This document shows positions 7,845 to 15,435 of a stretch of DNA of 64,000 nt, piece after piece. Position numbers and translations under genes: made by a program. The stretch's first letter is position 1. Each line of letters begins with the position of its first letter. The DNA comes from Streptomyces abyssomicinicus (GTDB taxonomy: Bacteria > Actinomycetota > Actinomycetes > Streptomycetales > Streptomycetaceae), in assembly GCF_008974245.1 (NCBI RefSeq), contig NZ_BBZI01000008.1:673516-737515 (forward strand). The letters run 5' to 3'. Under the pieces are notes generated by a model, which was not told the DNA's origin, did not search any database, and saw nothing but the letters and a program-made list of their open reading frames with translations.

Positions 7845-9884
7845 TCAGTGGGCCGCGGCCTCCGAGGGGGTCTCGGCACGGGCCTGTCCGAGGCTGCGGG
7901 CCTCGGCCTTGAGGGCCAGCGCGGCGATCGCCGCGTTGAAACGTTCGAGGGACGACGGCTCGTCGGCGCCGAGCAGGTACTCCTTCAGCTCGACCCGCGC
8001 GGCCGCCAGCGTGTCCGCCTCGGGGTCCCGGACCGCCGCCAGCAGCCGGTCCATCTCGGTGGCCTCGTTGGAGAGGATCACCGCCGCGCGCACCGCCGTG
8101 TTCTGCCGGACGAACTCCTCGGCCCCCAGCCCCGCGGAGTCCGTCACCGCGTACGGCTTGCCGCTGGCGATGAAGTCGGAGACCACGCTGGAGATGTCGG
8201 AGACCATCGCGTCGGAGACGTTGAAGCAGTCGTACAGCCGCGGCTCGGCCCCGGTGATCACCCGGTGCTCCCAGACCGGGAACGACCGCCAGTAGGCGTC
8301 GTTCCACTCCTCGCGCAGTCGGGCGATCTCCTCGTAGACCGTGAGGTCGGGAGCGCCGTCGCGGGCCGCCTCCGCCTCGTCCTCCTTCTCCACACCACCG
8401 GTCAGCTCGGTGAGCCGGGCCTCTATGCGCGCCAGCTCCGCCCCCGCCGTCTCCAGCGCCGCCTCGTCCCCGCGGAACTGCGGGTCCAGCGCGCGCTCGG
8501 CGGCCGCCTTCTCGATCAGCGCGACGATCCGCTCGTGCGCCAGCCGGGCCTGGGTGCTGCGGGTTCCGGTGAAGGGGTGCGGCTTGTACAGCACCCGCAC
8601 CGGCTCGTCGGCGGCCAGCAGCCGGCGGACGATGTTCTCGCCGGCCGACATGAGCGAGGTGTTGCCCGGGTTGTCGTCCCAGCCTTCCCAGGTGGGCGCG
8701 TAGAGCACGGTCGGGACGATGACCCCCTGCCGGCGGCCGGTCCGGATCGGCGCCAGCTGCGGGCGTCCGACCTCCACCACGTCCTCGTCGCGCACCCCGA
8801 CGTCGGCCACGGCGTACCGGTCGCGCCCGGCCTTGCCGGCCGTCCACACCTCGTCGTACACCTTGCTGTACGGGTTCACGCTGGCGATCTTGTCGCTGTC
8901 GCCGTGGCCGATGAAGACGTGCTTCATGGTGGGCACGCGCAGCAGGTGGATGTTCTTGCCGACGTTCGCCGCGTAGAGCGCGACCCGCACCGTGGACAGG
9001 TCCAGGTTCATCAGGTGGACGCCGCCCGGTACGCAGATCACGGGAACGGTGGTGGGCGCGAGCCGTTCCATCACGGACCGCTCCCGCAGGATGATCAGCG
9101 GACGGGTGTCCAGCCGCTCCATCGTCTCCAGCCACATGTTGACCTGGTACGCCGACTCCTTGGCGCCGGAGAAGTACAGGACCGTCTCCGGCTTGTAGGC
9201 GCTCAGCCAGTTCTGGACCGCGGTCAGCACGGCCCGCGGGGCGGGGGCACGGCGCGGACCGACCAGGTACGGCACCATGAGCAGCGTGTAGACGACGCCC
9301 AGGCCGAGGGCGGCCACTATGCCGATGCCGCCCCACATGCCGTCGCCGAGGAAGGCCGAGACCAGGCCGCCGACGAACACCGGCAGGTCGAGGTGGAGCA
9401 TCTTCTCGCCGGAGCGGTGCAGCAGCAGACGCGGCGGCGCGCCCGGCAGCCTGAGGTCGGACGCCAGGGTGATGTTGCGGGTGGCCACCGGCAGGGTGCG
9501 GCGGAGCCTGACCATCTTCACCAGCGCGCCGTGGACCGCCTGGAGCCCGTAGAAGGCGATGAAGCAGGCCACCAGCGCGTAGAAGAACACGCCGTAGGCG
9601 AGCCCCAGCCGGGCCAGGAGCAGCACCAGGATGAGCTGGCGGACCAGGAAGCGGATGGCCAGTCCGGCGCGCACCACACTCAGACGATTCACCAGATAGC
9701 TGTTCCGGTGATGGAGGTAGTGGTCTGCGCCGTAAGTGACGGCTGCGGCAACCGCGAACGCGACGATGTTCGGCAGTAGCGCGGCGATCATCAAAGCGGG
9801 AAAGCCCACCACGATGAGGGCGACCGCGGCGACCAGTTCCCCCACGCTGCCCACACGGGCAGTGCGTACGAGTGTGGATATCAC
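7845..9884 (-). CDS. Polytopic membrane TagF-like transferase, paralogue of 5614-7662
   Basis: 679 residues with the same plan as its convergent neighbour: about 200 residues of membrane helices (for example ALMIAALLPNIVAFAVAAAV), then the transferase domain with VLYFSGAKESAYQVNMWLE, VLYAPTWEGWDDNPGNTS, VLYKPHPFTGTRS and VSDISSVVSDFIASGKPYAV. An insertion rich in charged residues (about ALDPQFRGDEAALETAGAEL onward) probably forms a coiled coil before the last motif. The frame is open to 10013, but the GTG at 9884 (AGCAGG 7 nt upstream) gives a length matching the paralogue. Likely role: polymerising or capping an anionic wall glycopolymer at the membrane; substrate unknown. Confidence 0.85.
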   Translation of the reverse strand: MISTLVRTARVGSVGELVAAVALIVVGFPALMIAALLPNIVAFAVAAAVTYGADHYLHHRNSYLVNRLSVVRAGLAIRFLVRQLILVLLLARLGLAYGVFFYALVACFIAFYGLQAVHGALVKMVRLRRTLPVATRNITLASDLRLPGAPPRLLLHRSGEKMLHLDLPVFVGGLVSAFLGDGMWGGIGIVAALGLGVVYTLLMVPYLVGPRRAPAPRAVLTAVQNWLSAYKPETVLYFSGAKESAYQVNMWLETMERLDTRPLIILRERSVMERLAPTTVPVICVPGGVHLMNLDLSTVRVALYAANVGKNIHLLRVPTMKHVFIGHGDSDKIASVNPYSKVYDEVWTAGKAGRDRYAVADVGVRDEDVVEVGRPQLAPIRTGRRQGVIVPTVLYAPTWEGWDDNPGNTSLMSAGENIVRRLLAADEPVRVLYKPHPFTGTRSTQARLAHERIVALIEKAAAERALDPQFRGDEAALETAGAELARIEARLTELTGGVEKEDEAEAARDGAPDLTVYEEIARLREEWNDAYWRSFPVWEHRVITGAEPRLYDCFNVSDAMVSDISSVVSDFIASGKPYAVTDSAGLGAEEFVRQNTAVRAAVILSNEATEMDRLLAAVRDPEADTLAAARVELKEYLLGADEPSSLERFNAAIAALALKAEARSLGQARAETPSEAAAH

Positions 9885-9988
9885 GTGTGAACCTGCTCCA
9901 GGAGAGGTGCCGGCATGGTGCGTGAACAGCCTTGAGCGCATAACTCCGACAGTCCGGAAAACACCGTGCACATTTTCCGTGTAGTGCT

Positions 9989-10031
9989 TATTTCGAAATA
10001 TTAGGCCGTTCACGCATTCGGAGCGGCCTAA
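9989..10031 (-). terminator. Terminator of the TarIJ-type gene, next to an AT palindrome
   Basis: The hairpin TTAGGCCG/CGGCCTAA (10001-10008 and 10024-10031) is followed on the minus strand by TATTTCGAAATA (9989-10000), which gives the U-rich end of a classic intrinsic terminator and is itself a perfect 12-bp palindrome. The latter may also belong to the promoter region of the next minus-strand gene. Confidence 0.65.
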
Positions 10032-10055
10032 ATGATTTCTGGTAATTGCGCCCGA

Positions 10056-11555
10056 TTATGCCACGCCGTCGTGCCGGTCCAGGACGCTCGCGAGCGCCTG
10101 GTCGAAGCCCGACGCCTGCCCCGCGGCGGCCGTCGGATCCTGCTGCCGCACGTCGATGACGTGCCCCGTGAGGTCGGAGAGCAGCACGTCGAGCGAGGTG
10201 CGCGCCACGGCCTCGGAGGAGAGCAGCGATCCCGCGGGCTCCTGACCGAACGCCTTGGTGCGCATGGGGGTGGCCGTCCGCTCGGGATTGATGCAGTTTA
10301 CCCGCACGCCGTCGACGGCCCATTCGTCGGCCAGCGCCTGAGTGAGGTTCACCACGGCCGCCTTGGTGGAGGAGTACAGGCTGTAGTCGGACCGGCCCCG
10401 GGTGTAGCTGCTGGAGGTGTAGAGCAGCAACTGCCCCTTGGTCGCGGCCAGGTACTTGTACGCCGAGCGGGCGATCTGCACCGGGGCCAGGTAGTTGACC
10501 TGGAGGGCCTCCATGATGGTCGCGTCGTCCGTCTCGGCCAGCTTGCCGATGCGCAGCACGCCGGCCGTGTTGACCACGTAGTCGATCCGGCCGCTGTCGG
10601 CGTGCGCCTTGCTGAGCGCGGCCTCGACGTCCTCGGCCCGCTCCACGTGGGTTCCGGTCGTGGACCGGCCCAGCGCGTACACGGTGGCCCCGTAGCTCTC
10701 GGCGAGTTCGGCGACGTCCTTGCCGATGCCGTACGAACCGCCGAAGACCACCATGGTCCTGCCCGCGAGCAGTTCCCGGTAGGCCTCCTCGCCGCTGGGC
10801 GCGGGAGCCGCCGTGGAGGCGAGCTGGTAGAGCTTGTCGGCGAGGAAGACGTCGACCGGCTGAGTGACCTTCATGTTGTACTCGTCACCCGCGACCACGT
10901 GGATCGGCACGTCCGGCAGGTACTTCAGGACCACCGAACAGTCGTCCGTGGCCTGGAAGTTGGGGTCCTCGGCGGCGACCTCGTACGCCCGGCGGATGGT
11001 CGAGAGCTTGAACGCCTGGGGCGTCTGCCCACGCCGCAGCCGCGAGCGGTCGGGGATCTCGGTGATGAACTCGCCGTCCTCGCCGTGGGTCCGCGTGACG
11101 ATGATGGTGTCGGCGGAGGGGATGGCGACGTCGACCGCCTGGTAGCGGTCCAGCGCGCGGACGCAGTCGTCGATGACCCGACGGCTGATCAGCGGCCGCA
11201 CCGCGTCGTGGAAGAGGACGTTGAGGTCCTCGCCCTCGGCCAGCCCCTCACCGAGCGCCTCGACGGCTCGACGGGTGGTCTCGCTGCGGGTGGACCCGCC
11301 CTCGATGACCCGCTTCACCTTGGTCAGCCCCGCGCGCTCCACGATCCGCTCGATGTCCGCCACGTACCCGGGCGTCATCAGGACGATGACGTCGTCGATG
11401 GACTCGGCCTGCTCGAACGTGGTCAGCGTGTGCTCGATGACCGCCTTGCCGGCGATCTTGATGAGCTGCTTGGGGATCTGCAGCCCCACCCGCTGCCCGG
11501 TACCTCCGGCAAGGATCACGGCGGTCGTACGACTAGCGGTTATGTGCTGGGACAC
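10056..11555 (-). CDS. Bifunctional cytidylyltransferase/short-chain dehydrogenase (CDP-ribitol synthesis type)
   Basis: 499 residues fusing two enzymes. The N-terminal half is an IspD/TarI-like nucleotidyltransferase (AVILAGGTGQRVGLQIPKQL near the start, then FHDAVRPLISRRVIDD). The C-terminal half is an SDR reductase with GGSYGIGKDV as nucleotide loop, VNTAG, and catalytic Tyr/Lys in YSLYSSTKAAV. In Haemophilus Bcs1-type enzymes this fusion makes CDP-ribitol from ribulose-5-phosphate, NADPH and CTP, feeding teichoic-acid-like polymers; the neighbouring TagF-like genes fit that role. The frame opens at 11624, but the GTG at 11555 has AGGA 6 nt upstream. Whether the polyol is ribitol is inference. 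Confidence 0.88.
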   Translation of the reverse strand: MSQHITASRTTAVILAGGTGQRVGLQIPKQLIKIAGKAVIEHTLTTFEQAESIDDVIVLMTPGYVADIERIVERAGLTKVKRVIEGGSTRSETTRRAVEALGEGLAEGEDLNVLFHDAVRPLISRRVIDDCVRALDRYQAVDVAIPSADTIIVTRTHGEDGEFITEIPDRSRLRRGQTPQAFKLSTIRRAYEVAAEDPNFQATDDCSVVLKYLPDVPIHVVAGDEYNMKVTQPVDVFLADKLYQLASTAAPAPSGEEAYRELLAGRTMVVFGGSYGIGKDVAELAESYGATVYALGRSTTGTHVERAEDVEAALSKAHADSGRIDYVVNTAGVLRIGKLAETDDATIMEALQVNYLAPVQIARSAYKYLAATKGQLLLYTSSSYTRGRSDYSLYSSTKAAVVNLTQALADEWAVDGVRVNCINPERTATPMRTKAFGQEPAGSLLSSEAVARTSLDVLLSDLTGHVIDVRQQDPTAAAGQASGFDQALASVLDRHDGVA

Positions 11556-11862
11556 GAGCAATCCTACCTTGGGCATCAGCGGGCGTTTCCGAGGGCCGAA
11601 GCCCCTCCCAACTTGGTACCACATTGCGGGCCGCGGCCCGCTGTCCGGGAGCGCGGTTTTAGATCACATGGCGCGTACGGCGAACAAAGACCATCCGTTC
11701 TACCCTCTTGCGCCGTCCGTCCCCCCGCCGGGTTCCGACCGAATGTCGGCAGCGGCACCGGTTGTGAGGTATGGGCTTTTCACGGAGTCACGGCGGGGAC
11801 CCCGTGAAAAGCCTGTGCGGAAACTCGGAAAACGCAAGGCGACCCGCAATGCCGGGATCGGC
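11556..11862. other. Spacer between obg and the cytidylyltransferase gene
   Basis: This 307-nt stretch has no gene. It holds the hairpin that ends obg (11774-11813) and must carry the promoter of the cytidylyltransferase gene. The part at 11630-11760 is less GC-rich than its surroundings. I could not place a convincing -10/-35 pair. Confidence 0.5.
11774..11813 (-). terminator. Terminator downstream of obg
   Basis: Perfect 12-bp arms (GGCTTTTCACGG at 11774-11785 and its complement at 11802-11813) with a 16-nt loop, about 50 nt beyond the obg stop codon. Confidence 0.7.
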
Positions 11863-13302
11863 CTAGAAAGGCTCGAAGTCCTCGAACTCCTGAGCGGCGT
11901 CGTCGCGCTCGGCCTGCCGGTCGCGGCGGCGCTGGGCGGCGGGGCGGGGCGCCTCGAACCGGTGGTCCTCGCCACGGCGGCCGAGCATCTCGGCACCAGC
12001 GGTGACCGTCGGCTCCCAGTCGAAGACCACCGCGTTGTCCTCGGGGCCGATGGCGACGCCGTCGCCGACGCGGGCGCCCGCCTTCATCAGCTCCGACTCG
12101 ACGCCGAGGCGGTTGAGGCGGTCGGCCAGGAAGCCCACGGCCTCGTCGTTGTTGAAGTCGGTCTGCCGCACCCAGCGCTCCGGCTTCTCGCCGCGCACCC
12201 GGAACAGGCCGTCCTCCTCCTGGGTGACGGTGAACCCGGCGTCGTCGACGGCCTTGGGCCGGATGACGATGCGGGTCGCCTCGTCCTTGGGCTTGCGGGC
12301 GCGGTGGCCGGCGACCAGTTCGGCCAGGGCGAAGGAGAGCTCCTTGAGGCCCGTGCGGGCCACCGCGGACACCTCGAAGACGCGGTAGCCGCGCGCCTCC
12401 AGGTCGGGGCGGACCATCTCGGCGAGGTCGCGGCCGTCCGGCACGTCGATCTTGTTGAGGACGACCAGCCGGGGGCGCTTCTCGAGGCCGCCGCCGTAGT
12501 TCCTCAGCTCCTCCTCGATGACGTCGAGGTCGGAGACCGGGTCGCGGTCGGACTCCAGGGTGGCGGTGTCCAGGACGTGCACCAGCACGCTGCAGCGCTC
12601 GACGTGGCGCAGGAACTCCAGGCCCAGTCCCTTGCCCTGGCTGGCGCCGGGGATCAGACCGGGCACGTCGGCGACGGTGTAGACCGTCGCGCCGGCCGTG
12701 ACCACGCCCAGGTTGGGGACCAGGGTGGTGAACGGGTAGTCGGCGATCTTCGGCTTGGCGGCGCTCATCACCGAGATCAGCGAGGACTTGCCGGCGCTCG
12801 GGTAGCCGACCAGCGCCACGTCGGCGACGGTCTTGAGCTCCAGCACGATGTCCCCGGCGTCGCCCGGCTCGCCCAGCAGCGCGAAGCCGGGGGCCTTGCG
12901 GCGGGCCGAAGCCAGCGCCGCGTTGCCGAGGCCGCCGCGGCCGCCCTGGGCGGCGACGAAGGAGGTGCCCTCGCCGACCAGGTCCGCCAGCACGTTGCCC
13001 TGCTTGTCGAGCACGACGGTGCCGTCCGGGACGGCCAGGACCAGGTCCTCGCCCTCCTTGCCGGAGCGGTTGCCGCCCTCGCCGGGCTTGCCGTTGGTGG
13101 CCTTGCGGTGCGGGGAGTGGTGGTACTCGAGCAGCGTCGTCACCGACTGGTCGACGGTGAGGATCACGTCGCCGCCGCGGCCGCCGTTGCCGCCGTCCGG
13201 GCCGCCCAGGGGCTTGAACTTCTCCCGGTGCACGGAGGCACAGCCGTGGCCCCCGTTACCCGCGGCGACATGCAGTTCGACGCGGTCCACGAAGGTGGTC
13301 AT
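11863..13302 (-). CDS. obg: Obg/CgtA family GTPase
   Basis: 479 residues in three parts: the glycine-rich Obg fold (about 1-158), a G domain with GYPSAGKSSL (P-loop), DVPGLIPGAS (switch II) and NKID (base recognition), and a C-terminal OCT domain (about 345-430) followed by an acidic/basic tail. Obg proteins bind the large ribosomal subunit and respond to GTP and stringent signals; in Streptomyces Obg is known to influence the onset of sporulation. The ATG at 13302 has GGAGG 9 nt upstream. It follows rplU-rpmA on the same strand, but a hairpin separates it from them, so readthrough or its own promoter is needed. Confidence 0.97.
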   Translation of the reverse strand: MTTFVDRVELHVAAGNGGHGCASVHREKFKPLGGPDGGNGGRGGDVILTVDQSVTTLLEYHHSPHRKATNGKPGEGGNRSGKEGEDLVLAVPDGTVVLDKQGNVLADLVGEGTSFVAAQGGRGGLGNAALASARRKAPGFALLGEPGDAGDIVLELKTVADVALVGYPSAGKSSLISVMSAAKPKIADYPFTTLVPNLGVVTAGATVYTVADVPGLIPGASQGKGLGLEFLRHVERCSVLVHVLDTATLESDRDPVSDLDVIEEELRNYGGGLEKRPRLVVLNKIDVPDGRDLAEMVRPDLEARGYRVFEVSAVARTGLKELSFALAELVAGHRARKPKDEATRIVIRPKAVDDAGFTVTQEEDGLFRVRGEKPERWVRQTDFNNDEAVGFLADRLNRLGVESELMKAGARVGDGVAIGPEDNAVVFDWEPTVTAGAEMLGRRGEDHRFEAPRPAAQRRRDRQAERDDAAQEFEDFEPF

Positions 13303-13395
13303 GGTCAGGTGCCTCCAGTACGCGTAAGTCTTGGGTCGTGCTCAGGTCTTGCCGTGCGCGCCTCGTCCGGTGCGCACGTTCACACAACACGCGAA

Positions 13396-13434
13396 AGGCG
13401 GACCCACTTCCCAGCAGGGAAGTGAGGTCCGCCT
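13396..13434 (-). terminator. Hairpin between rpmA and obg
   Basis: The inverted repeat has outer arms AGGCGGACC/GGTCCGCCT and inner arms ACTTCCC/GGGAAGT around an AGCA loop, separated by a small internal asymmetry. On the minus strand it is followed by TTTCGCGTGTTGTG. It lies 25 nt after the rpmA stop codon and probably lowers transcription into obg. Confidence 0.7.
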
Positions 13435-13458
13435 CGCGAATGAGTTCGGTCAGCCTGC

Positions 13459-13713
13459 TCAGGCGACCGGAACGATGTTCACGACCTTGCGGCCACGGTG
13501 GGTGCCGAACTGCACCGCACCGGCCTCGAGGGCGAACAGCGTGTCGTCGCCGCCGCGGCCGACGCCCGCACCCGGGTGGAAGTGGGTGCCGCGCTGGCGG
13601 ACCAGGATCTCACCGGCGTTGACGGTCTGACCGCCGAAGCGCTTCACACCGAGCCGCTGAGCGTTGGAGTCGCGACCGTTCCGGGTGGACGATGCGCCCT
13701 TCTTGTGTGCCAT
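13459..13713 (-). CDS. rpmA: 50S ribosomal protein L27
   Basis: 84 residues, full length for L27. It starts MAHKKGASSTRNGRDSNAQR, whose flexible N-terminus reaches the peptidyl-transferase centre, and continues with GVKRFGGQTVNAGEILVRQR and THFHPGAGVGRGGDDTLFAL. There is no N-terminal leader of the Firmicute type that needs cleavage. It is 14 nt downstream of rplU in the conserved rplU-rpmA-obg order. Confidence 0.98.
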   Translation of the reverse strand: MAHKKGASSTRNGRDSNAQRLGVKRFGGQTVNAGEILVRQRGTHFHPGAGVGRGGDDTLFALEAGAVQFGTHRGRKVVNIVPVA

Positions 13714-13727
13714 GTCTCCTCAGTCCC

Positions 13728-14048
13728 TTACTTCGCAGCCGCGGGAATCGACGTGACCTTGATCGCCGTGTACTGCTGGCGGTGGCCCTGCCGACGACGG
13801 TAGCCCGTCTTGTTCTTGTAGCGCAGAATGTCGATCTTCTGGCCCTTGTGGTGGTCCACGACCTCGGCCTGGACCTTGATGCCGTCCAGGACCCACGGGT
13901 CGCTGGTCACGGAGTCGCCGTCGACAACGAGCAGGGTCGAGAGCTCGACCGTGTCGCCAACCTTGGCGGTGGAAATCTTGTCAACCTCGACGATGTCACC
14001 GACAGCAACCTTGTGCTGGCGGCCACCGCTGCGCACGATGGCGTACAC
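13728..14048 (-). CDS. rplU: 50S ribosomal protein L21
   Basis: 106 residues, as usual for L21. The reading frame is open further upstream, but the conserved L21 start YAIVRSGGRQHKVAVGDIVE follows the GTG at 14048, with a purine-rich GAGAGTGAGA before it. The C-terminal KTGYRRRQGHRQQYTAIKV is the rRNA-binding signature. It is the first gene of the rplU-rpmA pair and is preceded by a leader of about 150 nt and a recognisable promoter. Confidence 0.97.
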   Translation of the reverse strand: MYAIVRSGGRQHKVAVGDIVEVDKISTAKVGDTVELSTLLVVDGDSVTSDPWVLDGIKVQAEVVDHHKGQKIDILRYKNKTGYRRRQGHRQQYTAIKVTSIPAAAK

Positions 14049-14206
14049 GCGGATCTCACTCTCTCGCTCGGAAACGGCACCCCCGCAGTCCAGCCTCCCT
14101 GTGACAAGGGACCGGCCTCTCCCGGGGCGCGGCACGAAGCCTGCGGCCGGCCGGGAGGAATGAGGTTTACGGGGATGTGGCGTGCCTATGGACACACCGA
14201 GGGTCA

Positions 14207-14236
14207 AGGTTACGGGGACCCGGGCAGGAGGGTCAA
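14207..14236 (-). promoter_or_regulatory. Probable housekeeping promoter of rplU-rpmA
   Basis: On the minus strand TTGACC (14236-14231) and TAACCT (14212-14207) are separated by 18 nt, a good match to the Streptomyces HrdB-type consensus. It would give a 5' leader of about 150 nt before the rplU GTG, room for autoregulation. Confidence 0.55.
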
Positions 14237-14252
14237 ACCGGGGCCCGCGGGG

Positions 14253-15224
14253 TCAGGAGTGGTGGCGCCGCCAGCCCTCCCAGGCCGACCGGATCATGTC
14301 GTCCAGGTCGTGGCGCGCGCTCCAGCCCAGCTCCTCCTTGATCCGGTCCGCGGACGCCACCACGCGCGCCGGGTCGCCGGGTCGCCGCGGGGCGACCTCG
14401 GGCGCCACGTGTTCGTTGCCGGTGACCTTGAGGATGCGGTCCACCACCTCGCGCACCGAGCTGCCCTCGCCGCGGCCGATGTTGAGGACCAGCGCGGTCC
14501 CCTCCCCGGCCTCCGCCAGGCGCCGCGCGGCCGCCAGGTGGGCGGACGCAATGTCCTCGACGTGGATGAAGTCCCGCACGCAGGTGCCGTCGGGGGTGGG
14601 GTAGTCGTCGCCGAAGACCAGCGGGGCGGCGCCGGACTCCAGGCGTTCGAAGACCATGGGCACCAGGTTGGTGGCCCCGGCGTCGGCCAGCTCCGGGCCG
14701 GCCGCTCCGGCCACGTTGAAGTAGCGCAGGGACGCCGACCGGATGCCGTGGGCCCGGGAGGCGGCGCCGATCAGCCACTCGCCGGCCAGCTTGGTCTCGC
14801 CGTAGGGGTTGATGGGGGCACAGGGGGTGTCCTCGGTGACCAGGTCCACGTCCGGCATCCCGTAGACGGCCGCGGAGGAGGAGAAGACGAGGGCTCCGGC
14901 GCCGGCGGCCGTCATGGCCTCCAGCAGCGTCTGGAGACCGGTGACGTTCTCCCGGTAGTAGTGGAGCGGCCGCCGCACCGACTCCCCCACCTGCTTCTTG
15001 CCGGCGATGTGCACCACGCCCGTGACGCCGTGCTCGCGCATCGTCCGCTCCAGCAGCGGGCCGTCGAGGACGCTGCCGACCACCAGCGGCACGCCGGAGG
15101 GCACCCGGTCCGCGCTGCCGGTGGACAGGTCGTCGAACACGACGACGCGCTCCCCGGCCTCGGCCATGACGCGCACCACATGGGCTCCGATGTATCCGGC
15201 ACCGCCCGTGACCAGCCAGTTCAT
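14253..15224 (-). CDS. galE: UDP-glucose 4-epimerase family protein
   Basis: 323 residues, an extended SDR epimerase. Visible are the nucleotide motif VTGGAGYIGAHV at the start, FDDLSTGSADRVP, the active site SSSAAVYG, and Tyr/Lys in NPYGETKLA. GalE interconverts UDP-glucose and UDP-galactose (or the N-acetyl sugars). Lying in the wall-polymer island and divergent from a glycosyltransferase, it probably supplies UDP-galactose for polymer decoration rather than only galactose catabolism; that is inference. The ATG at 15224 has GGGAGG 6 nt upstream; the longer open frame to 15635 has no ribosome site. Confidence 0.9.
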   Translation of the reverse strand: MNWLVTGGAGYIGAHVVRVMAEAGERVVVFDDLSTGSADRVPSGVPLVVGSVLDGPLLERTMREHGVTGVVHIAGKKQVGESVRRPLHYYRENVTGLQTLLEAMTAAGAGALVFSSSAAVYGMPDVDLVTEDTPCAPINPYGETKLAGEWLIGAASRAHGIRSASLRYFNVAGAAGPELADAGATNLVPMVFERLESGAAPLVFGDDYPTPDGTCVRDFIHVEDIASAHLAAARRLAEAGEGTALVLNIGRGEGSSVREVVDRILKVTGNEHVAPEVAPRRPGDPARVVASADRIKEELGWSARHDLDDMIRSAWEGWRRHHS

Positions 15225-15435
15225 CTCGTACCTCCCGGGTCGTGGACCGTCCAGACTCCCCCATCGGCCCGGCGGACGCGAACCGGACCCTGGGCTCCGC
15301 GGACTCGCGGGCCGCTCGTCCGACAGGTTGAATAGGGGAATGTCCTGATTCTCCCTCGTCGTCCCCGGCCCGCAAGACCTCCCCAGGACATGGTGAGACC
15401 GCCCCGTTCCCGCGCTCCGACGGAGGTGCCTGCCG

